Source: Chromatiales bacterium
GTDB lineage: Bacteria; Pseudomonadota; Gammaproteobacteria; SZUA-152
Assembly: GCA_026999335.1 (NCBI GenBank)
Contig: JALTPW010000167.1
Span: 1-5,512 of the forward strand
Direction: 5' to 3'
DNA: 5,512 bases
Below are positions 1-5,312 of the stretch, in pieces. Numbering within the stretch: position 1 is the first letter of the stretch; the number at the start of each line of letters is the position of its first letter. The notes under the pieces are model-generated. The model saw nothing but the letters and a program-made list of their open reading frames with translations, did no database searches and was not told the origin of the DNA. A program made the position numbers and the translations under genes.

Positions 1-1412
1 CGGTCACGGCCCTCATCGACACCGGTAGCGACATGCTCAAGTTGCGCACCGAATACCAACTGCCAGCATCGGCGGCACGGCGCTTTGTCGAGCAGGCCAT
101 CAAACGGGAACGTCTGCTGGGCGTACACCATCCGCACAAGACCTGGTTCCTGTGGACGCCCGCTGGTGGCGACGACACGGTCGTGATCGGTAATATCATG
201 CCACGTCTGCTGTCGCTGAATAAACACGACGAACTGAGTGAGCGCTACTCGCCATCATCGCAGATCGGTTTCATGGCGGAGATGCTGGATGACTATCTGG
301 CGGTGCTGGCGAAGGATGAGTTGAGCCTTGATCTGTGTCTGTCGAACTTTGGGCTGGATGCCGATGACCATCTGTTCTATCTGGATGACGATTTTTATCC
401 CGGCAGCAGTCTCACCATGCTCAGTGATGCGCTGGGCACCTGGGTGCGCGCACTGGAATGGCTGGACGAAACCCTGGCGACTGCATTGGGCAAAATGCTG
501 TCGCGGAGTCTGCGCCAGCATTTTTCCGATACGCATGTCATTACCGTCGTCGCCGAAGGTCTGCGTGGGGTGTTCATCCCGCCGCAACGACAGGCCGTGG
601 CAAAGGCGCTGATTCAGGCCCTGTATGGTGATCAAATATTTAGTTATCAAGCACCGAAGCCAAAGAGCAATGGCAGTGTGGTGGCGTTGATTGGTGATAT
701 TCACGGCAATGCGCCGGCCCTGGAGTGTGCCTTGGAATATCTGGCGGGACGGGGGATCGACCACGGTATCATGTTGGGTGATGTGGTGGGCTATGGCCCG
801 CATCCGCAGCAGTGCGTGGAGATGGTGCAGGCATTGCAGGGCTGGAGCATGGTGCGTGGCAATCACGATCATGCCGTGGCCTGTGGCGAAATACGTGGCG
901 GCATCACCTCACTGGCTTCGTGGTCGCTGGACTGGACCATCGCCCAGCTCAGCGACGATGAACGTCAGTGGCTGGCGCAGTTACCGGTTTATCAGCAGGA
1001 TGATCAGTGGCTGGCGGTGCATGGTTCGCCCTTGGACAAGACTTTTTTTAACGGTTATGTCTATCAGATGAGTTATGTCGAGAATCTTGATGAGTTGAGT
1101 GAGCGGCAGATGCCACTGTGTTTTCACGGCCACTCGCATATTCAGAAAACCTGGCGGCGCGATGCCGATGGTGATGCCGGTGACAGCAGTCGACGGCAGC
1201 GGCTGGCGGAGGCCGCGCATGTGTTGGTCTGTCCCGGTTCCATCGGTCAGCCGCGTGGTGGCGAAGTGGGAGTGGAACTGGCGATTATCGACCTGGCTTC
1301 ACGGGAGCTGGAATACCAGCGCCTGCCCTATGATATGGAAGCGACTCTGGCTGATATGGAAAAGCACCGGTTTCCAGCGGAAATGGCGGAGCGTCTGCGG
1401 CGCGGGCAGTAG
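1..1412 (+). CDS. Kinase-like / calcineurin-like metallophosphoesterase fusion protein, 5' end outside the window
   Basis: The C-terminal half is a calcineurin-like metallophosphoesterase of the YfcE/Metallophos_2 type. Counting from the first in-window ATG (33), it shows GDIHGN (221-226), GD (249-250), GNHD (276-279), VHG (329-331) and GHSH (366-369), the complete set of metal ligands and catalytic histidine, followed by the CPGSIGQPRGG segment typical of the family. It should be a cytoplasmic two-metal hydrolase of phosphoester bonds; the substrate cannot be told. The N-terminal ~200 residues do not belong to that fold. Residues 99-122 (LDLCLSNF then YLDDDFY) resemble the catalytic-loop Asn and metal-binding Asp of a kinase-like C-lobe. 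The frame is open through ten more codons to the window edge with no stop, so the ATG at 33 is probably internal and a kinase N-lobe may lie upstream. The stop is TAG at 1410-1412. The phosphoesterase call is firm; the kinase-like call is tentative. Confidence 0.88.
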   Translation, partial: VTALIDTGSDMLKLRTEYQLPASAARRFVEQAIKRERLLGVHHPHKTWFLWTPAGGDDTVVIGNIMPRLLSLNKHDELSERYSPSSQIGFMAEMLDDYLAVLAKDELSLDLCLSNFGLDADDHLFYLDDDFYPGSSLTMLSDALGTWVRALEWLDETLATALGKMLSRSLRQHFSDTHVITVVAEGLRGVFIPPQRQAVAKALIQALYGDQIFSYQAPKPKSNGSVVALIGDIHGNAPALECALEYLAGRGIDHGIMLGDVVGYGPHPQQCVEMVQALQGWSMVRGNHDHAVACGEIRGGITSLASWSLDWTIAQLSDDERQWLAQLPVYQQDDQWLAVHGSPLDKTFFNGYVYQMSYVENLDELSERQMPLCFHGHSHIQKTWRRDADGDAGDSSRRQRLAEAAHVLVCPGSIGQPRGGEVGVELAIIDLASRELEYQRLPYDMEATLADMEKHRFPAEMAERLRRGQ

Positions 1413-1517
1413 ATGCCTTTGCGGGGAAAATGTCCGCGAATGCGCACCCATGGCCGCCAATCCGACAAGGGTTATTGGTGTGGGCAGCCCCGCCTCTCGT
1501 CGCCTGCTAAAAAAAAC

Positions 1518-1598
1518 CGTAGGGTGTGCTGTGCGCACCATGACTCGACTCCTGTCGCCTCTTGTCATTTTTGTGTGGTGCGCACGGCGTAGCCTACG
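1518..1598. repeat. Pair of inverted 23-bp palindromic (REP-like) units
   Basis: The unit at 1518-1540 and the reverse complement of 1576-1598 match at 19 of 23 positions and share CGTAGG at one end and GTGCGCACCA at the other. The left unit is itself a hairpin: GGTGTGC (1523-1529) can pair with GCGCACC (1533-1539) around a TGT loop. The two units face each other across a 35-bp spacer. This GTAGGGTGCGC...GCGCACC style of sequence recalls intergenic palindromic repeats seen in many proteobacteria; that link is from memory and untested here. In RNA the pair could form one long hairpin downstream of the phosphoesterase gene. Confidence 0.6.
1540..1572 (+). terminator. Possible weak terminator after the phosphoesterase gene
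   Basis: ATGAC (1540-1544) pairs with GTCAT (1564-1568), and within it CGAC (1546-1549) pairs with GTCG (1554-1557) around a TCCT loop. A run of five T, 1568-1572, overlaps the end of the stem. The stem is AT-containing, bulged and about 130 bp beyond the stop codon, so this is only a candidate. The surrounding REP-like arms could compete with or strengthen it. Confidence 0.25.
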
Positions 1599-1680
1599 AG
1601 GAGCCCTGAGCGTTCCTGGTTGTCTGCATCACGCGGCGCTCCTGCTCTCACATTCGCGGACAATCCTTCACCCGGCTAGA

Positions 1681-1715
1681 AACAAAAAAGGGACGCCTGA
1701 ATCCTCAGACGTCCC
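1681..1715 (-). terminator. Intrinsic terminator of the GTPase/Roadblock cluster
   Basis: On the plus strand GGGACG (1690-1695) pairs with CGTCCC (1710-1715). After one C/A mismatch, CTGA (1697-1700) pairs with TCAG (1705-1708) around a four-base loop. Read on the minus strand, the stem is followed at once by TTTTTTGTT (1689-1681). This is a textbook rho-independent terminator, 26 bp past the stop of the last minus-strand gene (stem edge 1715, stop at 1742). It marks the 3' end of the cluster. Confidence 0.85.
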
Positions 1716-1741
1716 GATCTTGTCTGTCGAGCGGTTTGGAC

Positions 1742-2149
1742 TCAGGGACACATGGGTTCGATCTTCGGCAACGCACTGCGCAGTCCGGCCCAGCCCATGC
1801 CCAGATTGGCGCGGCGGCCGGTGATGAGGATCGCCAGCGCATTGGGCTTGCCCGGCACCACCACCATGAAATGAAAGGTCTTGGGTGTGGTCATCTGGAT
1901 TTCCAGCATGCTGTTGCGGACTTCTTCGCCACGCGTCTGGGCGAGACGTTTTTCCACATTGGTGATGCCCTTGCCGCGAAACATGTCTACCGCAGCCGCT
2001 GACACGGCATCCATATAACTGGAAGTGAAGTAGGGAACATTGTGGTGGGCGCCGAGCATCAGGCCGGTGCTCAAATCTACTACAGCAGCGCCCAGTGCGT
2101 CTTCCACGTTGTCGACGATTTCCCGGCAAATGTTATTGATACCAGCCAT
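1742..2149 (-). CDS. Roadblock/LC7 domain protein (second copy, last gene of the cluster)
   Basis: This 135-aa protein is essentially a single Roadblock/LC7 (MglB-like) domain. The N-terminal helix INNICREIVDNVEDALGAAVVD leads into the first strand and the turn STGLMLG. A second long helix with FTSSYMDAVSAAAVDMF follows. The C-terminal half has the strand FHFMVVVPGKPNALAILIT and the ANLGMGWAGLRSAL helix, where NLGM is the conserved family signature. Roadblock proteins dimerise and bind small GTPases as regulators or scaffolds, so its likely partner is the GTPase encoded two genes upstream. The start at 2149 is backed by GAGGAG (2163-2158) with an 8-base spacer, the strongest ribosome binding site of the cluster. 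A 134-bp gap separates it from the preceding gene, so it may be made at a different level. It is a diverged paralogue of the neighbouring Roadblock protein, not a recent duplicate. Confidence 0.88.
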   Translation of the reverse strand: MAGINNICREIVDNVEDALGAAVVDLSTGLMLGAHHNVPYFTSSYMDAVSAAAVDMFRGKGITNVEKRLAQTRGEEVRNSMLEIQMTTPKTFHFMVVVPGKPNALAILITGRRANLGMGWAGLRSALPKIEPMCP

Positions 2150-2157
2150 TTTTCTTT

Positions 2158-2163
2158 CTCCTC
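2158..2163 (-). promoter_or_regulatory. Strong Shine-Dalgarno of the second Roadblock gene
   Basis: The minus strand reads GAGGAG, then an 8-base A-rich spacer (2157-2150), then ATG. This fixes the start at 2149. Confidence 0.75.
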
Positions 2164-2283
2164 ATGCGTGTTTTTCGCAAGTGTATTGATCAGCTTGTCT
2201 ACTTTTCGGACTGCCCCGGCCGGAACTTTAGCGCAGTTGTTGTTCGGGGGTAAGGGGGAAGGTGTTATTTATGCCAATCACGG

Positions 2284-2733
2284 TTAGGTATCCATGCGCA
2301 GATTCAGTGCGGCGATATCTGCGGCTCCCTTGCTGGCATGTGCCAGCGACATGCCAAGATTGGCATCGGGCTGGGAAAAGACCGTCAGCAGCAGGCCACT
2401 GCCGGCGTGCAGGATAAAGATGTTGCCGTCATCGCTCTGGATCAGCACGTTCTTGACACGGCCGCCGTGGGTCTCGCGGATGACGTTGTCGCTGAGGGCC
2501 AGTAGGGCGCTGCTCATGGCAGCGAAACGGTGCTTGTCCAGTCCACTCTGCAGACGTTCTGCCAGGGCGCGGCCGTCGCTGGCGCTGATCATGGCGCCGA
2601 GCATGTCGTCGCAATCATCCAGCATTTCGGCAAGGGTCGCACTGAGCGTGTGACGGACTTCGCGGGAGACGGTGTCCTCGTGCTGAGTGCCTTCTTCGCT
2701 GACCTTGTTGATCATGTCGTTGAGGAAAGTCAT
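2284..2733 (-). CDS. Roadblock/LC7 domain protein (first copy)
   Basis: The 149-aa product has a short polar N-terminal extension (about residues 1-28, rich in acidic and polar residues) and then a Roadblock/LC7 domain. The domain shows LAEMLDDCDDMLGAMI followed by SASDGRALAERL, the helix RFAAMSSALLALSDNVI, the strands VKNVLIQSDDGNIFILHA and GLLLTVFS, and the terminal signature ANLGMSLAHASKGAADIAAL. It is closely related to the many proteobacterial Roadblock proteins annotated as regulators of MglA-like GTPases. It probably acts as a dimer on the GTPase encoded just upstream: only 3 bp separate the GTPase stop (TGA, 2739-2737) from this ATG. The Shine-Dalgarno GGAGAA (2746-2741) lies inside the last codons of the GTPase gene, which suggests translational coupling. 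Whether it is a GAP, an exchange factor or an effector cannot be decided from sequence. Confidence 0.9.
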   Translation of the reverse strand: MTFLNDMINKVSEEGTQHEDTVSREVRHTLSATLAEMLDDCDDMLGAMISASDGRALAERLQSGLDKHRFAAMSSALLALSDNVIRETHGGRVKNVLIQSDDGNIFILHAGSGLLLTVFSQPDANLGMSLAHASKGAADIAALNLRMDT

Positions 2734-2736
2734 GTC

Positions 2737-3267
2737 TCAGTTCTCCAATACGGCTAGCAGGGCGTTGACCAGGATTCGTACGTCATCGGAAGAGCGCCCA
2801 TCCACTTCGAAGACGGGAAAAATTTGCTCACGTTCAAACAGCCGGGCCTGGTAATCCGCAATACTGGCATTGTCTTGTACGCCCATGCGCGTCACGCCGA
2901 TGACCACGCCGGTGTCGCGGATGAAGTCACCAAAGGCGTCCAGATAGTAGTCCATCTGTGCCACGGGATCCGGGTGGTCATTGTTCACCAGCAGCACCAG
3001 ACCCAGTCCGCCCTGGGTCAGGATCTGCCACATGAAGTCGAAGCGTTCCTGTCCCGGTGTGCCGTAGAGGTGGATGCGCTTGCCGTTTTCCAATTGAATA
3101 TAACTGTAATCCATGGCGACGGTCGTGGTGTTTTTGATGTCGCGTTCACTGCCGGTGGTGGCGACGTCGGTGCGTACCGGGGGTTCGTCACTGATGGCAC
3201 TGATGGCACTGGTCTTGCCAGCGCCGACGGGGCCGGTGAAGATGATTTTGTCTGTGGCCTGAAACAT
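2737..3267 (-). CDS. Small Ras-like (MglA/CvnD-type) GTPase
   Basis: This is a 176-aa single-domain P-loop GTPase, the usual length for prokaryotic small GTPases. The G1/Walker A motif is GPVGAGKT (residues 12-19). A threonine run NTTT (46-49) sits in the switch I region, before the strand VAMDYSYIQL. G3 reads YGTPGQERF (68-76): the canonical Asp of DxxGQ is Gly, as in several MglA/CvnD-type proteins, while Gln73 is kept. At the expected NKxD (G4) position stands GVTRMGVQD (124-132), which matches the consensus poorly. The end has VDGRSSDDV (155-163), corresponding to the usual VDaRdrddV-like G5 region. There is no signal or lipid-attachment sequence, so it is cytosolic. It lies 51 bp after the winged-helix gene and 3 bp before the first Roadblock gene, its likely regulator. 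The start at 3267 is the only good one; AAGGA lies upstream with a rather long spacer of 11 bases. Confidence 0.92.
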   Translation of the reverse strand: MFQATDKIIFTGPVGAGKTSAISAISDEPPVRTDVATTGSERDIKNTTTVAMDYSYIQLENGKRIHLYGTPGQERFDFMWQILTQGGLGLVLLVNNDHPDPVAQMDYYLDAFGDFIRDTGVVIGVTRMGVQDNASIADYQARLFEREQIFPVFEVDGRSSDDVRILVNALLAVLEN

Positions 3268-3318
3268 TATGCGAGACGTCCTTGGAGATACATGTTTTGA
3301 GAAGGCGAGATGAGGAGC

Positions 3319-4401
3319 CTAACGGAAGCCCAGCTTGCGGGCCAGCATGCCGAGCAGGCTTTTGCGCCGTGTGCGGGGCTTGCCGTTTTGCAGGCCCGGA
3401 TCAGAGGCGGTGGCGGTTCGGTCGATGAGCCCGACGGCATAGGCCGCGTTGTAAAAGCTGACGACTTCATCCCGCGCCACACCGGCTTCCTTGCGCAGTT
3501 CTTTCAGGCTGATGGGCTGGCGTGCCATGATGGCGGCCAGCTTGAAATGTGACTGGCGAAAACCATTGCGGGTGAAATTGGGCCAGGCCTTGAGCCGCAC
3601 CGGCTGGGCCATGTCGTGGCCCTCCAGTAAGCGGCCATCGGAAAAGTCGACACCGGCCTGCCAGAGCAGGCTCTCCAGGGTGGAGATATTCATCTCCTGG
3701 GCGTTTTTGGCGAAGGCGACGATATCGATTTGTTCGATGTACAGCTTCTTGAATGGGGCCATCATGATGGTCTTGGCATCGGTTTCGTTTTTACTGGCCA
3801 CGGTGCCGTTGTGCCCGCCAATCAGCAGCCAGATGGTGTCGAATCTGACCTGGTAGCAGGCCTTTTGTTGTCGTGCACTCAACAGGATGTGAAACAGGCT
3901 CTTGCTCGGTGCTGCCGGCTCTTGTGTGTCTTCGAGGGAGGTGGTGTTTGCAGGGGGAGGGGTTGTCGCAGCTTCAGTGGTTCGTGTGCCTTCGGTTTTG
4001 GCGGTTTTTGTACTCAGAGGGACAGCGGCGGATTCGTTATTGTCCGCTGGCGTGTTCATGGCCTTTTGGGTGGCAAAGGTGGCTTTCATACGCAGGCAGA
4101 TACGCGTCAGCAGTTCCTGCATGTCGGTCACTCGCACCGGAGGTTCCTGCCAGATGAGGTTTTTCCCTTCCAGACGCTTCTCACTGAGCACGAGCTTTAC
4201 CTGTCCGTCGCGCGACTCTTCCAGCACCTGGCGGCCGATGTCGTTGTCGGCATCGATGACCAGAAGGTGGCCGTGGGGACTGTTGTCGGGCAGTAGCAGG
4301 CTGGCAATCCCGTCATCGTTGATAAGATCAACGGCGACCTTGAGTACCTTGCGATTGGTTGGATCCAGTGCAATAGGTGATATACGCAAGGGTTTGGGCA
4401 C
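3319..4401 (-). CDS. Uncharacterised three-part protein with receiver-like N-terminus and winged-helix-like C-terminus
   Basis: I do not recognise a named family for the whole 360-aa protein. Residues 1-106 look like an alpha/beta receiver-like domain (strand HLLVIDAD at 45-52, strand VKLVLSE at 68-74, then PPVRVTD and a helix as at the end of receiver domains). Conserved phospho-acceptor geometry cannot be confirmed. Residues 107-167 are a low-complexity Ala/Thr/Pro/Glu linker. Residues 168-256 form a compact middle region (SLFHILLSARQQK ... ESLLWQAGVDFSDG). Residues 265-330 resemble a winged helix: WPNF, then HFKLAAIMARQPISLKEL and the recognition-helix-like DEVVSFYNAAYAVGLID. The C-terminus (341-360) is basic. 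The start is GTG at 4401, supported by AGGAAGG (4417-4411) nine bases upstream. As first gene of the GTPase/Roadblock cluster it is probably an adaptor or regulator of that module, possibly a functional analogue of CvnC; that is inference. Confidence 0.85.
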   Translation of the reverse strand: MPKPLRISPIALDPTNRKVLKVAVDLINDDGIASLLLPDNSPHGHLLVIDADNDIGRQVLEESRDGQVKLVLSEKRLEGKNLIWQEPPVRVTDMQELLTRICLRMKATFATQKAMNTPADNNESAAVPLSTKTAKTEGTRTTEAATTPPPANTTSLEDTQEPAAPSKSLFHILLSARQQKACYQVRFDTIWLLIGGHNGTVASKNETDAKTIMMAPFKKLYIEQIDIVAFAKNAQEMNISTLESLLWQAGVDFSDGRLLEGHDMAQPVRLKAWPNFTRNGFRQSHFKLAAIMARQPISLKELRKEAGVARDEVVSFYNAAYAVGLIDRTATASDPGLQNGKPRTRRKSLLGMLARKLGFR

Positions 4402-4410
4402 GGAGTGTTT

Positions 4411-4417
4411 CCTTCCT
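4411..4417 (-). promoter_or_regulatory. Shine-Dalgarno deciding the GTG start at 4401
   Basis: The minus strand reads AGGAAGG, a 9-base spacer AAACACTCC, then GTG. No ATG in the same frame is better placed, so GTG is the start. Confidence 0.75.
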
Positions 4418-4423
4418 GTGGAT

Positions 4424-4455
4424 GGGCGTCAGTGCAAAAAGGCACCACGACGCCC
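4424..4455 (-). promoter_or_regulatory. Leader stem-loop directly upstream of the ribosome binding site
   Basis: GGGCGTC (4424-4430) pairs with GACGCCC (4449-4455), and inside it GTGC (4432-4435) pairs with GCAC (4442-4445). The inner loop is a short A-tract on the plus strand, a T-tract on the minus strand. The hairpin ends only six bases from the Shine-Dalgarno of the first cluster gene. There is no T-run after it in either direction, so it does not look like a terminator. In the minus-strand leader it could influence ribosome access or mRNA stability. Confidence 0.4.
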
Positions 4456-4658
4456 GCAGTCTTCTTCCCTTATTTGTCGGCATCGCCCCTCGAAAGGTTT
4501 AGGCGGGTTTGCTAATTTGAGAGGGGCTGAAGAGTGACACATTTGGCAGTGGTTTACCTCTAGGGAAAACATGTATGAATATCGGGTTATTGTGTATTTT
4601 AACCTTGTTTTTAATATCACTACTCCGTCAAGATGATAGATATTAGGGTACAGTGGGT

Positions 4659-4805
4659 CTGTCAGTATTTAAGGCATCACCAAATAGTAGGCGCACGGAG
4701 GCGACTTATAGATGCTGTCAGGCGAGGCATTTCTTGCAGCGTGAATGGCCGTCGCCCTTTTGCAACAAGAGGAGCGCCTGTTGTTGGTGCCGGGAAATAT
4801 CACAG
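4659..4805. repeat. 147-bp imperfect foldback: MITE-like element or structured RNA
   Basis: Seven short complementary pairs are nested in the correct order. They are CTGT 4659-4662/4802-4805, TATTT 4666-4670/4795-4799, GGCA 4673-4676/4788-4791, CCAA 4680-4683/4784-4787, AGGCGC 4689-4694/4774-4779, GGCGAC 4700-4705/4751-4756 and GCTG 4714-4717/4737-4740. The outer five make imperfect terminal inverted arms of about 32-36 bp. The 19-base apical loop is at 4718-4736. No transposase is nearby. It may be a non-autonomous transposable element, or a stable noncoding RNA on either strand. The pairing is seen in sequence; the nature of the element is open. Confidence 0.45.
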
Positions 4806-5001
4806 GCATGCTGAAGCCGAATTTATCACCTTGATGGAGCATGGGTGATGGTCTATTTGCGCTGGATACGCTCCCGTTCGTTGGAATTGCGGGTTTTCCA
4901 GTGTCGTGCGTATTGCTTTGATCCTGACTCATTCCTTATTTTACACCATGGCTTGCGGTGTGTACCCGGCGCACAGGGTTGCCCTGCCTGGTATCGCCGT
5001 G

Positions 5002-5028
5002 TTCGATGTCCTTTTCTTTCGATGTCCT
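5002..5028. repeat. Short direct repeat TTCGATGTCCT x2
   Basis: The 11-bp word occurs at 5002-5012 and again at 5018-5028, a 16-bp period, in the intergenic region upstream of the antiporter. It could be a pair of protein binding half-sites or chance. Confidence 0.3.
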
Positions 5029-5312
5029 CCGAAATAAGACAGATTGATGGTGTCCAAAAGACCATCAGCGGTGATTTGTGTCAACACCGGAGCGTAGGAT
5101 ATCACGGGTGCTTACGGGTGAAACTGTGACGCTAATGACATGGTTCTCGTCGCTATCTGCACTGAGTATGAGACACTGCATGGGTATGCCCCCGAGCCCA
5201 ACGAGAAGCGCCAGTGCCGTCGCTACACCGCACACTGCAACCTAACACATTGCTGGGTCTGCTGGCAGCCTGTCGTGGGATGAAATCCACCAGAGTGAGT
5301 GGGTACTGAATC

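Larger units (their letters stand above)
1431..1662. repeat. Foldback region bounded by perfect 12-bp inverted repeats
   Basis: TGTCCGCGAATG at 1431-1442 reappears exactly as its reverse complement at 1651-1662, giving a 232-bp segment with perfect 12-bp terminal inverted repeats. A second inverted pair (1518-1540 / 1576-1598) is nested inside. The segment fills most of the gap between two convergent genes. No convincing protein is encoded and no obvious target-site duplication flanks the arms. It could be a MITE-like non-autonomous element or a degenerate intergenic repeat. The inverted repeats are seen directly; mobility is inference. Confidence 0.6.
4402..5312. other. Long divergent intergenic region without a convincing gene
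   Basis: These 911 bp separate the GTPase cluster (minus) from the antiporter gene (plus). Open frames at 4633-4848 and 4845-5129 (+) and at 4669-4932 and 4853-5065 (-) have arginine/cysteine-rich, unrecognisable translations and no good ribosome binding sites. An AT-rich stretch at about 4560-4645 is the likeliest place for the cluster promoter; a TTGACG (minus strand, 4631-4626) is present but no well-spaced -10 box was found. A leader stem-loop (4424-4455), a long foldback (4659-4805), a small hairpin TGATGGT/ACCATCA (5045-5051 / 5061-5067) and an 11-bp direct repeat (5002-5012 and 5018-5028) are present. No tRNA or rRNA was recognised. Confidence 0.6.

Noticed and set aside
1099..1824. 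Long plus-strand open frame overlapping the phosphoesterase end and the intergenic gap
   Set aside because: Its translation is Trp/Arg/Cys-rich and out of frame with a strongly supported gene; it crosses repeats and the terminator and has no family features.
1668..2129. Minus-strand 153-codon frame overlapping the second Roadblock gene
   Set aside because: It is a frame-shifted shadow of the Roadblock gene and reads through the terminator hairpin.
4460..4530. Possible c-di-GMP (GEMM) riboswitch, suggested by GCAAACC and CCTAAACC words on the minus strand
   Set aside because: The key conserved GACGCAAAGCC segment and the GAAA-tetraloop arrangement are absent, so the match is only short words.
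4626..4631. TTGACG as a -35 box for the minus-strand cluster
   Set aside because: The nearest AT-rich -10-like hexamers are 9 or 24 bases away, not 16-18, so no promoter is called.
4669..5065. Minus-strand open frames of 70-87 codons in the divergent region
   Set aside because: They have no ribosome site, low-complexity composition and no resemblance to known proteins, and they overlap the foldback.
4633..5129. Two plus-strand open frames overlapping by GTGA, as in coupled genes
   Set aside because: The first spans the foldback repeat, both translations are Arg/Cys-rich without recognisable domains, and no Shine-Dalgarno precedes the first. The overlap looks accidental.
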